The notes beneath the pieces are model-generated. The model did not search any database. It worked only from the letters and a program-made list of their open reading frames with translations, and was not told the DNA's origin. The position numbers and the translations under genes were made by a program. A stretch of 64,000 nt of DNA from Candidatus Sulfuricurvum sp. RIFRC-1 (GTDB lineage: Bacteria > Campylobacterota > Campylobacteria > Campylobacterales > Sulfurimonadaceae): positions 1,894,001 through 1,958,000 of the forward strand of contig NC_020505.1 of NCBI RefSeq assembly GCF_000310245.1, written 5' to 3'. Numbering within the stretch: position 1 is the stretch's first letter; each line of letters opens with the position of its first letter. Positions 1 through 8,789 of the stretch are shown one piece after another.

Positions 1-660
1 CATCATCTCAACAAACTCGGTATCCGCGAAAACTATGAAATGACCTTTTTTGCTCCGATGCCTGAACCGGGTGCACGAATGGGGGATAAAGCCTTATCTA
101 TGCTAAAAAGGATGTTTGAAAAAAACCGCTTTACGACCCGTTTTGGCAAAAAGATCAAACGTTTTGAATCCGATGGCATTATTTTTGAAGACGACAGCCG
201 CTTAGAGGCGGATTTGATCATGTTTATCCCTGCCGGGAATGGATCCGCATTAATCAAAGAATCTGACCTTCCCCTAAACAATGCCGGATTTATCCGAATC
301 AATGATTATTGTGAAGTCGAAGGGGTTGAGGGATGGTACGCCATCGGTGACGCGAGCGCACTTGAGGGACCGGATTGGAGAGCCAAACAAGGGCATACGG
401 CCGAAGTGATGGCACGCAATGCGGCTCATAACAGTGCCATAACACAGGGATTAAAAGCTGGAACCAAAAAAACCTACCAAGACCACCTCAACATCCTCTG
501 CGTTATGGATATGGGCAACGGCGCCGGATTTGTCTATCGAAACGATAAAAAAGCACTCCTCATCCCGATGCCGATTATCGGTCACTGGCTCAAAATCGGC
601 TGGGGATGGTATTACAAAATGTCTAAAATGAACTATTTCCCCCGTATTCCGGGGATGTAA
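1..660 (+). CDS. Sulfide:quinone reductase-like FAD flavoprotein, C-terminal part
   Basis: The reading frame is open from the first base and ends in TAA, so the N-terminal half with the FAD-binding Rossmann motif lies outside the window. What remains is the C-terminal half of a pyridine nucleotide-disulfide oxidoreductase. It has the second FAD-contacting motif (GWYAIGDASALEGPDW), followed by KQGHTAEVMARNAAHN, and a basic, aromatic C-terminal tail (WLKIGWGWYYK) of the kind that associates with the membrane. This layout fits sulfide:quinone reductase or type II NADH dehydrogenase. The sulfur-oxidiser context and a second such gene near 6-7.6 kb favour sulfide:quinone reductase, but the catalytic cysteines cannot all be checked. 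It converges on pepN with a one-base gap. Confidence 0.7.
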   Translation, partial: HHLNKLGIRENYEMTFFAPMPEPGARMGDKALSMLKRMFEKNRFTTRFGKKIKRFESDGIIFEDDSRLEADLIMFIPAGNGSALIKESDLPLNNAGFIRINDYCEVEGVEGWYAIGDASALEGPDWRAKQGHTAEVMARNAAHNSAITQGLKAGTKKTYQDHLNILCVMDMGNGAGFVYRNDKKALLIPMPIIGHWLKIGWGWYYKMSKMNYFPRIPGM

Positions 661-661
661 T

Positions 662-3265
662 TTACCCTTCTAAAATCTTTGAAATAATCTCATAAACATT
701 ATTGGAAAGATCAGAATGATTTTTGATCCGTTCCAAGTCTCCTCCCATTTTGGCTTTTTGCAATGTTGAAAGTTTCCCGTAATTTTTAAATGCTCCCGCC
801 AAGCCCGAAGCGATTTGAGGATTGAGAGCATCGATCTCAATGACTTTATCGGCGACAAAAGCAAACCCTTCTCCGCTCTCATCATAAAACGCAACCGGAT
901 TTCGGGCAAATGAGCCGATCAAAGAGCGAACCAAATTCGGTACTTTCCTATCGTATGCACTATCTTCTTGCAGTGCAATCACCCTCTCGAGTGTCCCCTC
1001 ACGTCTCGAAGATGCGCGTACCGCAAAGTATTTGTTCATCACCAGTGTTTGATCGCTATAGCGCGTATAAAAATCTTCCAATGCCCCTTGCGCTAATTCG
1101 GGAGCATAATTTTCTAACAAATCGAGTGCCGCTAAACGCTCACTCATCGAGAGGGCTTCATAGTAATGCGCTTGGCACAAACGGCTGATCGATTCATCCC
1201 TCAAACTCATTAAAATCCCAAGAAGTCGATTTTTAAGGGAGCGCTTCCCAATACTTAGACCATCGATATCCGTATTTGAGGGTGTGTACAACGCGCTAAT
1301 AGACTCTTGAAGTTCATTAAAATACCGAGCGGCCAATACCTGTTTGAGTGTTTCTTGAGCATTGACAATCGCTGCAACGTCGATCGTCTCTTGGCGCTGC
1401 ATCAATGTCGTAACGCTAGGGAGTTCTAACGCCTGCGATTTGAACATCGGATCCATCGATTCATCCCGCAATAAAGCGCCGTAACTCTCGATATAACGTT
1501 CATTGGCCTCTGAACCGCTCATCATCGCTTCTAACGTTTCAATCCCAAACAGATGTGACGCTTCATAACGGACAAACCCGTCCCGATCATGCGCCATTAA
1601 AAACGGATAATCGAGTTCATCGCACTCAATAATCACCGGAGCACTAAAATGACGGTTCAAGGAGAGTTTGGGAGCCGAAGATATGGCACTAAATGTGACT
1701 TCCGTAATCTCATCGGTTATCCACAGCGTGGCAGCGTTAAGGAAAATAATATCCGAAGGTATCAGATCAAATTCCACTCCTTCCTCAGACAAGAGTGCGA
1801 TGTTGAGCGGTAACGCATACGGAAGCTGTTCTTGGTTCTGTGTGTTTTTCGGGATATTTTGGACGATTCGTAATACGAGTTCTGCGGCATCCGAAGAATA
1901 CTCGCTTGAAATACGCAACGTCGGAGTACGCTCTTGCGAATACCATCGTTTAAACTGGGTCAAATCAACAGGGCTTTCACTCTGCATTGCCCATAAAAAT
2001 TCTTCCGTTCCTACCGCTTCTCCGTCAAACGTATCGAAATAAAGATCCATTGCACGGCGGAATCGCTCACGCCCCAGCACGGTGTGCATCATCCGAATCA
2101 CTTCGGCCCCTTTTTCATAGACGGTGGCGGTGTAAAAGTTGTTGATCTCCATATAATGATCCGGTTTGATCGGGTGGGCAGTCGGGCCGGCATCTTCAAC
2201 AAACTGCCGCTCACGCAATGCTCGCACATCGTCCAAACGCTGTGTCAGAGGGGAATTCATATCGGCACTGAACGATTGATCCCGAAAGACGGTCAACCCC
2301 TCTTTAAGGGTCAATTCGAACCAGTTACGGCACGTGATCCGGTTTCCTGTCCAGTTGTGAAAATACTCATGGGCGATAACGCTCTCAATCCCTAAAAAGT
2401 CGGTGTCCGTTGCGCTCATTTCATCCGCAAGTACGTAATGGGAATTAAAGACATTCAACCCTTTATTCTCCATTGCCCCCATGTTGAAACTGTCCACTGC
2501 AACGATGTTGTACACTTCCAGATCGTATTCGCGTCCGTAGGTAACTTCATCCCACTCCATTGATTTTTTCAAGCTGCGCATCGCGTGATGACATTTATCT
2601 TCATTGCCTATATCGCAATAGATGGCTAAATCGACTTTTTTTCCGCTCATCGTTGTAAAGGTATCGGTAATTGAACCTAAATCTCCCACTACCAGGGCAA
2701 AAAGATAGCACGGTTTTGGAATAGGGTCTTCCCAAAGCGCCAAATGTTTACCATTATCCAACATCGCCGTTCCGCGAAGATTACCGTTGCTTAACAACAC
2801 CGGACAACGCTCTTTGGAGGCGATAATTTTGGTCGTAAAACGGGTCATCACATCCGGACGGTCGATAAAATAGGTGATGCGACGAAACCCTTCTGGCTCG
2901 TTTTGGGTACACCAGATATCGCCGGAACGATACAGCCCTTCGAGTTCCGTATTCTCATCGGGATAAATACGGTTGATAATACGGATACGGGCGGTGTCAC
3001 AATCCAGCGGAAAGATAAGTGCACTCTCTTCAAGTGTGTACATCGTCGCTTCCAATAATTTATCATTCACCCAAATGAGTTCCAAATCCAGTTTTTCCCC
3101 ATCAAGCCGAAGTTCTTTAGCTTCAGGATGAAGTCGACGAATTTCCATAATATTCTCAACACGCGTAGAGGATTCTTCAATAATAAATTCTAGGCTGCAT
3201 GTCTCAACGGTGTAATCGCTAGGACGATAATCCTTATAATAAATGGTGTTATGTTCGTTCATCAT
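662..3265 (-). CDS. pepN: Aminopeptidase N (M1 zinc metallopeptidase)
   Basis: An 867-residue M1-family aminopeptidase, the usual length for bacterial PepN, which removes N-terminal residues from cytoplasmic peptides. The GAMEN substrate-binding motif (NMGAMENKGLNVFNS) and the zinc motif HEYFHNWTGNR (HExxH with the downstream glutamate in LTLKEGLTVF) are intact. The open frame runs 28 codons further upstream, but those residues are not PepN-like. The start MMNEHN at 3265 (or the second ATG at 3262) has an AAAGAGA ribosome site at the right distance. It is divergent from the EAL-HDOD gene, with 73 bases between them for both promoters. Nothing ties it to its neighbours functionally. Confidence 0.93.
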   Translation of the reverse strand: MMNEHNTIYYKDYRPSDYTVETCSLEFIIEESSTRVENIMEIRRLHPEAKELRLDGEKLDLELIWVNDKLLEATMYTLEESALIFPLDCDTARIRIINRIYPDENTELEGLYRSGDIWCTQNEPEGFRRITYFIDRPDVMTRFTTKIIASKERCPVLLSNGNLRGTAMLDNGKHLALWEDPIPKPCYLFALVVGDLGSITDTFTTMSGKKVDLAIYCDIGNEDKCHHAMRSLKKSMEWDEVTYGREYDLEVYNIVAVDSFNMGAMENKGLNVFNSHYVLADEMSATDTDFLGIESVIAHEYFHNWTGNRITCRNWFELTLKEGLTVFRDQSFSADMNSPLTQRLDDVRALRERQFVEDAGPTAHPIKPDHYMEINNFYTATVYEKGAEVIRMMHTVLGRERFRRAMDLYFDTFDGEAVGTEEFLWAMQSESPVDLTQFKRWYSQERTPTLRISSEYSSDAAELVLRIVQNIPKNTQNQEQLPYALPLNIALLSEEGVEFDLIPSDIIFLNAATLWITDEITEVTFSAISSAPKLSLNRHFSAPVIIECDELDYPFLMAHDRDGFVRYEASHLFGIETLEAMMSGSEANERYIESYGALLRDESMDPMFKSQALELPSVTTLMQRQETIDVAAIVNAQETLKQVLAARYFNELQESISALYTPSNTDIDGLSIGKRSLKNRLLGILMSLRDESISRLCQAHYYEALSMSERLAALDLLENYAPELAQGALEDFYTRYSDQTLVMNKYFAVRASSRREGTLERVIALQEDSAYDRKVPNLVRSLIGSFARNPVAFYDESGEGFAFVADKVIEIDALNPQIASGLAGAFKNYGKLSTLQKAKMGGDLERIKNHSDLSNNVYEIISKILEG

Positions 3266-3338
3266 AATTCTCTTTATTGCTTTTTTGAAATAATACTCAA
3301 AATACGCTACACTTAAGACATTAAAATATAAAGCAACA

Positions 3339-4547
3339 ATGATGCACAATAATCTTTATCTCGCACGTCAGCCTATTTTAACCCGTGCAGAGAGCATTAT
3401 CGGATACGAGTTTTTTTATCGTAATAGTTATGGTGAATGTGTCATTGATGATCCCAGACACGCTACCGCATCGGTACTGGTGAATTTGCTCAATCAAATC
3501 GGCACTTCCTCCGCTTTTGGAGAAACCTTGGCGTTTATCAATACGGACGGCCCTCTGCTGCTTACCGATATTCTCCGCACCCTCCCCAAAGAGAAATTTG
3601 TCTTCGAACTCTCAGCATCCATGAAAATCAATGCCCGCATCCATGAAGCAATCCGTTACTATCATGCTTTAGGGTATCGGTTCGCATTAGACAATGCATC
3701 TTTTAATCCACACTACATCGAGGCTTTCTCCCCCCTCTTTCCGTACATGGAATTTGCCAAATTTGACGTTACCCAAACTGATATCGAACAATTCTCCCAT
3801 GCCCCAAATCCCTATGGCCAAATGAAACTCATTGCTCAAAAGGTTGAGTTTTATGAGATGGCAGAAGCGTACGAGCAACTGGGCTTTGAGTATTTTCAAG
3901 GGTTCTATTTTGCCCATACGCACGTCATTACCCAAAAGCGGATTGATCCGCAGTACATGGATGTGATTGAGCTTTTTACCCTGCTCCAAGATGATGCACC
4001 CATGGAAGAAGTATGCGATTCGTTTAGATACCAGGGCATTCTCTCTTTGCAACTGCTCCAGTTTCTCCGATCGGTTCACCCCGAATACGTCGAAGGGAGT
4101 CTCTCAATCCGTGAAATGATTGAGCGTTTCGGAAAAAGTGCCATGATGCAGTGGCTCCTTTTGATCATCTACTCCAAATCGGGGACAAGAGCCATCGATG
4201 ATAAAAATCCCCATGCGGTTTTTGCCCAAAGCAGAATAGACAGGATGGTATCTTTATTGGAAATGATTACCACAGAACCTACCCAAGCTCAACTCGACCA
4301 AACACATTTGATTGCGATGCTTTCACTATTAGAAGGGGTGATGAACGTACCGATGGAGTCACTGCTTCAAACTCTTCATCCAAGCTCTCAAATCGAAGAT
4401 GCTCTTGTTACCCATACGGGAATGCTGGGGAGAGTGTATGCCGCATCTCTAAAACTCGAGATGGGCGATCTAAACGGAGCGGCAATTTTACTGACATTCT
4501 ACGGGATAACTCCCGAAGCAATTAGCTCATTGAATCCATCGACGTGA
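3339..4547 (+). CDS. YuxH-type signalling protein: degenerate EAL plus HDOD domain
   Basis: A 402-residue protein with an N-terminal EAL-like domain (about residues 1-200) and a C-terminal HDOD domain (about 205-400; [15 protein letters not shown] and the [12 protein letters not shown] helix are recognisable). The EAL signature is replaced by YEFFYRN, and the acidic metal ligands of an active c-di-GMP phosphodiesterase are not evident. It is therefore probably non-catalytic, as in other YuxH/CdgJ-type proteins, which act as regulators. Two tandem ATG codons start the gene; only a weak ribosome site (AAAGCAAC) precedes them. Its 3' end overlaps the convergent chemoreceptor gene by 26 bases. 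Confidence 0.85.
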   Translation: MMHNNLYLARQPILTRAESIIGYEFFYRNSYGECVIDDPRHATASVLVNLLNQIGTSSAFGETLAFINTDGPLLLTDILRTLPKEKFVFELSASMKINARIHEAIRYYHALGYRFALDNASFNPHYIEAFSPLFPYMEFAKFDVTQTDIEQFSHAPNPYGQMKLIAQKVEFYEMAEAYEQLGFEYFQGFYFAHTHVITQKRIDPQYMDVIELFTLLQDDAPMEEVCDSFRYQGILSLQLLQFLRSVHPEYVEGSLSIREMIERFGKSAMMQWLLLIIYSKSGTRAIDDKNPHAVFAQSRIDRMVSLLEMITTEPTQAQLDQTHLIAMLSLLEGVMNVPMESLLQTLHPSSQIEDALVTHTGMLGRVYAASLKLEMGDLNGAAILLTFYGITPEAISSLNPST

Positions 4548-5631
4548 GCAGTTCATCCATTTTTTGATCGACGGTTCCGACATATTGGGTTAAATCTATC
4601 ATCTCATCCATATTTTTATTAAGCGATTCGCTGTTGTCATTGATTGCTTGAATTAGAATATTGATCGTTGCAGAAATTTCAGCGAGACTTTTTTGGGTAC
4701 GTTCTGCGAGTTTGCGCACTTCATCGGCGACAACGGCGAATCCGCGCCCGTGTTCACCTGCTCGAGCCGCTTCAATCGCCGCATTGAGGGCTAGGAGATT
4801 GGTTTGATCGGCAATATCCCCGATCGTCACCAAAATCGCTTTGGTCTCTTGAGCATTCCCGACAAGCGCTTGTAAATTGCCGGAGAGTTCATGCTCTTTC
4901 CCTGCGACACTTTGTATCCGTTCTACCGTGGAATTAATCATCCCGTTGAGTTCGACAAATTTGGTGGCGCGTAGATCTTCGATGGTTGCCTTGAGGTTTT
5001 TGGTATTATTATTTAAAACCTCTTTGGCTTCGTTGTTTTGGAACTCCATCGTCTCCAATGCACCGGCTAAGTCATTGATATGCTGAAGCATTGTCTCCAT
5101 TTTCCCCGATACTTTGACCTCGGCACGGGTGGAAAACTTCCCTTCGCTCAACGCTTCTAACACGCGGATTGCAGTGTCCAAGTTTGCTTCCGTCGCATCA
5201 AGCATCGTATTCATCGTTTTTCGCAGTATGTGAACGTGCGGCGTTTTTGTATCACTCCCGATACGACACGCATAATGCCCCTGACGTACTTTGTCGGCTA
5301 ACAAGACCATCTCGCCTGCTACCAACGTATCTTGTTGCAGCATCTCTTCATGAGCTTTGGACAAAGCGTTCAGCTTCTCTTCGGTACTCCCTATCTCTGC
5401 ATCCATTAACGTAAGACGATTACGCTTGAACTGCAACAGCTGAATAAAATTATCCAATTGCTTTTGAACAGACTCTTCTCTTCCATTTGCACTCGTGATC
5501 AACCATATTCCGACCACAAGTACAACAATCACGACACCGACTAAAACACCTACGCTTTGTGTCAATAGCCCAACCAATAAACCAAGTGCAGCAATAATAG
5601 TTATAATCGTTATTTTTATCGAATTCTTCAT
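4522..5631 (-). CDS. Methyl-accepting chemotaxis protein, CetA-like energy-taxis transducer
   Basis: A 369-residue chemoreceptor. Two closely spaced N-terminal membrane segments (about residues 5-22 and 25-45) leave no periplasmic sensing domain. The C-terminal part has the universally conserved signalling hairpin ([20 protein letters not shown], then [17 protein letters not shown]). The start at 5631 is chosen because AAGGGTG lies 8 bases before that ATG; an upstream GTG overlaps the ribosome site. It lies 11 bases downstream of a stand-alone PAS protein. This split arrangement, PAS sensor and membrane transducer as separate proteins, is that of CetB/CetA in Campylobacter jejuni, which senses redox or electron-transport state. 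The assignment to the Cet pair is by analogy. Confidence 0.85.
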   Translation of the reverse strand: MKNSIKITIITIIAALGLLVGLLTQSVGVLVGVVIVVLVVGIWLITSANGREESVQKQLDNFIQLLQFKRNRLTLMDAEIGSTEEKLNALSKAHEEMLQQDTLVAGEMVLLADKVRQGHYACRIGSDTKTPHVHILRKTMNTMLDATEANLDTAIRVLEALSEGKFSTRAEVKVSGKMETMLQHINDLAGALETMEFQNNEAKEVLNNNTKNLKATIEDLRATKFVELNGMINSTVERIQSVAGKEHELSGNLQALVGNAQETKAILVTIGDIADQTNLLALNAAIEAARAGEHGRGFAVVADEVRKLAERTQKSLAEISATINILIQAINDNSESLNKNMDEMIDLTQYVGTVDQKMDELLTSMDSMS

Positions 5632-5642
5632 GTACAGCACCC

Positions 5643-6029
5643 TTAATTCATTGTTTTGTAGAGACGTTCAGCTTCGGCAATCTCATCAGAAGATGCTTTT
5701 CGTCGACATGACATGAATCCACAGGTGCCATCTTCACAGGCGATATTTGGATAAACCGTAGCATAAACCCAGTAAAAACCGCCGCTTTTGGTCGAATTCT
5801 TAACGTATCCCGTCCAAACTTTACCGCTTTTAATCGTATCCCACAAATCTTTGAATGCGGCACGCGGCATATCTCGATGACGGACAATACTATGCGCTTT
5901 ACCCACTAACTCCTCAAGTGTATACCCCGCTATTTTGCAAAAATCTTCGTTGGCGAAAAGAATTTTTCCCTTTTCGTCCGTCTGTGATACCAAGAAATCG
6001 GTATCTTTCAACACATATTCATTACTCAC
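5643..6029 (-). CDS. Stand-alone PAS domain protein, CetB/Aer-like redox sensor
   Basis: A 128-residue single PAS domain with the Aer-type sequence [19 protein letters not shown] and the flavin-pocket-like segment [18 protein letters not shown]. The W-T-G-Y-V-KN-x-x-K-x-G-x-x-YWV region is typical of FAD-binding Aer/CetB PAS domains. The protein starts at GTG (6029) with AAAGGTGAG six bases upstream; no in-frame ATG fits better. Two cysteine-containing loops ([15 protein letters not shown]) near the C-terminus are unusual and could affect redox behaviour. It is the first gene of a pair with the downstream chemoreceptor and probably docks on that receptor. Confidence 0.85.
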   Translation of the reverse strand: MSNEYVLKDTDFLVSQTDEKGKILFANEDFCKIAGYTLEELVGKAHSIVRHRDMPRAAFKDLWDTIKSGKVWTGYVKNSTKSGGFYWVYATVYPNIACEDGTCGFMSCRRKASSDEIAEAERLYKTMN

Positions 6030-6160
6030 GACTCACCTTTGCACTCTAGATTCAGAATCTCTTATTGTAGTGCAAAGAACATTCCATCCGTCTTGTAAAT
6101 ATGACAATTAGATTTAACTCAACGTTTTAATGCTTAAAATATTTTTTTAGTAATACCGTA

Positions 6161-7591
6161 TTACATTAATCCGTTTAGCATCAGATAACGGTACATGGGT
6201 TGAAGCATGTAGAGATCAAATACCCACCATACCCATCGAGGCTTCGCCGGATCGAGCGGGAATGACGGAGCTAAACCGTCATAGTTAAATTCTGCCATAA
6301 TAATCTCACCGTACGATGTTTTAAGAGGACAGACCGTATAGCCGTCAAATTTGAGCGAAGGCTCTTTTTTCTCCATCACCGAAATAAGGTTTCCGACCAC
6401 AATCGGCCCTTGATGACGTGCACTTCCCCCGGTTTTACCGACAGGAATGCCGCACACGTCTCCGATACCGAATACATTTTTATAGCGACGGTGCTGCAGC
6501 GTCTCACGATCGACTTCCAGCCACCCTTTTGCCGTCCCTTTTTGCCATCCGAGCAGTGAGTTGGCCACGGCATCGACTGCGGCTGTCGGAGGAGAAATAT
6601 GGATAAAATCGTATTCCAGCGTTACCTCTTCTTCTTTGTCGATCATCTCATACTCTTCGAACTCTTTGTCGTATTCACCCTGTACCTGATAAGTATGATG
6701 GAAGGTTGCTACTTTTTTCTCGGCATCGATTCGAATCAGTTCATGTCCGAATTTGTTGGTGATATTACCGTACCCTTTTTGAACTTTTTGTATAGCCGCA
6801 TCAATCTCAGGGAGACTAAAAAGTTTTTCACCCGCTGTTGCAAAGATGAAATCAGCGTCCAAGTTATCACGCTTGAGGTAATCGTCGCTGAGATAGAGGA
6901 TTTTTTGCGGTGCACCGCCGCATTTGAGCGGAGTGGAGGGTTGAGTGCAGATAACACGAGGTTTAGAGGTTTTTGCCGCTTCATGAAGCGCCTTAAACCA
7001 ATCACGGGTAATTGTAGCCCCCTCTGCCGTTCCGGCTGCGAGGTCACTTTGATAGACACTCGCGATACCGTGTTTCCCCAGCATATCGACACTCAGCCCC
7101 TCGATTTGCTCATAATGGTATTGGACTCCGGCCGCAACCACGAGATAATCGTAATCGACAATGGTTCCCGTTTTGGTGGTTAGCTTATTGTTATCGGGAT
7201 CAAACGTGGCCACTTCATCTTTGATCCAGGTTACATCATCCCCAATGTATCCGGTGTTATCAAAAATAATATCCTCCGGCTCATATTCCCCCGCCGCAAC
7301 AAAAATCTGACCCGGTTGATAGACATGTTTTTCATTCGGAGCGATAATGGTGATATCCGGTTTGGAAAGAGCCCGGCGTAAGCGCGACAGTGTCATCAGC
7401 GCACCCGATCCACCGCCGACAATGACGATTTTTCCCACCGCATCAGAAGCTGAAGCGTGTACGGGTGTCGCAACTGCTGATCCGGCGAGTACGGATGCGG
7501 CTACCGGCGATAACGCCATCATTTTCAGTGCGTCACGACGGGAAAGCCCTTTATGTGCTTCAATCTTTTTCATGATTTCCTCTGGACTCAT
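6161..7591 (-). CDS. Tat-exported sulfide:quinone reductase-like flavoprotein
   Basis: A 476-residue flavoprotein. A twin-arginine signal (LSRRDALKMMALSP, arginines about 18-19, then a hydrophobic stretch and an alanine-rich cleavage region) is followed by the FAD motif KIVIVGGGSGA and YDYLVVAAGVQY. The segment CTQPSTPLKCGGAPQKI contains two cysteines in the arrangement of SQR-type enzymes (SQRDL-like), and NVFGIGDVCGIP is the second FAD motif with a further cysteine. The start at 7591 is set by AAGGAGTG; the open frame runs 17 codons further without support. It likely oxidises periplasmic sulfide with quinone as acceptor. Flavocytochrome c sulfide dehydrogenase flavoprotein is an alternative, but no cytochrome partner gene is adjacent. 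Confidence 0.85.
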   Translation of the reverse strand: MSPEEIMKKIEAHKGLSRRDALKMMALSPVAASVLAGSAVATPVHASASDAVGKIVIVGGGSGALMTLSRLRRALSKPDITIIAPNEKHVYQPGQIFVAAGEYEPEDIIFDNTGYIGDDVTWIKDEVATFDPDNNKLTTKTGTIVDYDYLVVAAGVQYHYEQIEGLSVDMLGKHGIASVYQSDLAAGTAEGATITRDWFKALHEAAKTSKPRVICTQPSTPLKCGGAPQKILYLSDDYLKRDNLDADFIFATAGEKLFSLPEIDAAIQKVQKGYGNITNKFGHELIRIDAEKKVATFHHTYQVQGEYDKEFEEYEMIDKEEEVTLEYDFIHISPPTAAVDAVANSLLGWQKGTAKGWLEVDRETLQHRRYKNVFGIGDVCGIPVGKTGGSARHQGPIVVGNLISVMEKKEPSLKFDGYTVCPLKTSYGEIIMAEFNYDGLAPSFPLDPAKPRWVWWVFDLYMLQPMYRYLMLNGLM

Positions 7592-7694
7592 TACTTCACT
7601 CCTTTTGATATTAATGTGAGACGTTGTTACTCTTATTATCACCGTCTATAGATTAAAGTTTCTTAAAAGTGAATAGGTTTTCAGGAAATAATCG

Positions 7695-8444
7695 CTAAAT
7701 TTTTACGACACTCGTTTCCCAACCGTCATAAGCTCCGCTGTGGTGAACCGAAAGATTGATTAAATAAAGAGTCAACGTATCGATATCGTAGTAAAAAGGT
7801 TTATCTTGTCGGTAAAAACTAACTCCTACCATAGGGATGTTTTCATTGGCATCCACTAAGTCTTTAACGTTAAATCCTTCCGATTCGATTGCTGTGATAA
7901 AACCTTCTCGTTTTTCTACCGTTTCAAAATAGGCTTTATGTTCAATCGCGCGCGGTAAATGCAACGAATCGCCCTGCGTTTTTAAATGATCGCACACTTT
8001 ATGATTTTGGATTATTTGCCACTCAACAGGGGTGGGAAACAAAAGTTTGTGATACACCTCCCATTCGCTGTCAGGTTTGGAACCATACTCATATTGGTAG
8101 TCAGGGAACTCTATCATTGCCGATTGCACCGCATTCGGCCAATCAAAATCGTGTTTGAGATAGTAAATAAAAGTTATCTCACCATTGGAGACAATTTTAC
8201 CGACATAACTTCCGACACGATAGCGCAATGACTCCATCTCTATTTTATCTTCGATAAAACTGAGTTGAGCCTCTTCCTCTTCCGATATTAATCCCCGTTC
8301 ATTGGGAGAATGCATTTTCATCTTAATAAATCCGACGATAAACTTATCTTCACTCGGTAACTCTACGGCTATACCTGCATTGACTAAAACCGAAGCAATG
8401 TTGCCATCGATTGTTTTCATATATAATTCCCAATATTCTTGCAT
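7695..8444 (-). CDS. DUF695 plus RraB-like domain protein
   Basis: A 249-residue soluble protein with two modules. The N-terminal DUF695-type domain (about residues 1-130) begins EYWELYMKTIDG. The C-terminal domain (about 150-215) resembles the RNase E inhibitor RraB, with GDSLHLPRAIEHKAYFETVE. Such two-module proteins are uncharacterised. The gene starts three bases after the hypA stop, with its ribosome site (GGAG) inside hypA, so it is the last gene of the hyp operon. Its role in hydrogenase maturation, if any, is unknown; co-transcription is the only link. Confidence 0.75.
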   Translation of the reverse strand: MQEYWELYMKTIDGNIASVLVNAGIAVELPSEDKFIVGFIKMKMHSPNERGLISEEEEAQLSFIEDKIEMESLRYRVGSYVGKIVSNGEITFIYYLKHDFDWPNAVQSAMIEFPDYQYEYGSKPDSEWEVYHKLLFPTPVEWQIIQNHKVCDHLKTQGDSLHLPRAIEHKAYFETVEKREGFITAIESEGFNVKDLVDANENIPMVGVSFYRQDKPFYYDIDTLTLYLINLSVHHSGAYDGWETSVVKI

Positions 8445-8447
8445 GTT

Positions 8448-8789
8448 CTACTCCATTTCCAACGTCATTAAATACATATCTTCACCATCGATCACTTTGA
8501 CATCCAAACTTTCACACGCTGGACATTTATAATATATCTCACTCAGTTCGGTTGCGGTACCGCATTGCTTACATTCAATCACAAGAGGCTGAACGTTCAG
8601 TACAAAATCAGCGCTGTCACACACCGTTTTTTCTTTAAACGTATTAAACGCGATTTCAAGCAGATGCGGCTCTACGCCGGACATTTTACCGATTTTTACG
8701 ACAATCTTCGTCACCGATTCCGCTTCATTCTCACGCGCTATATCTTCACATTGTGTTAACAACGCCTGCACAATCGAATACTCATGCAT
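8448..8789 (-). CDS. hypA: Hydrogenase nickel insertion protein HypA
   Basis: A 113-residue HypA of normal length. It begins MHEYSIV, giving the N-terminal nickel-binding Met-His pair, and has a zinc site of two CxxC pairs (CKQCG and CPACE). With HypB it delivers nickel to hydrogenase large subunits after the iron centre is in place; in Helicobacter relatives it also serves urease, but no urease is seen here. The start overlaps the 3' end of hypX by eight bases, indicating coupled translation. Confidence 0.97.
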   Translation of the reverse strand: MHEYSIVQALLTQCEDIARENEAESVTKIVVKIGKMSGVEPHLLEIAFNTFKEKTVCDSADFVLNVQPLVIECKQCGTATELSEIYYKCPACESLDVKVIDGEDMYLMTLEME

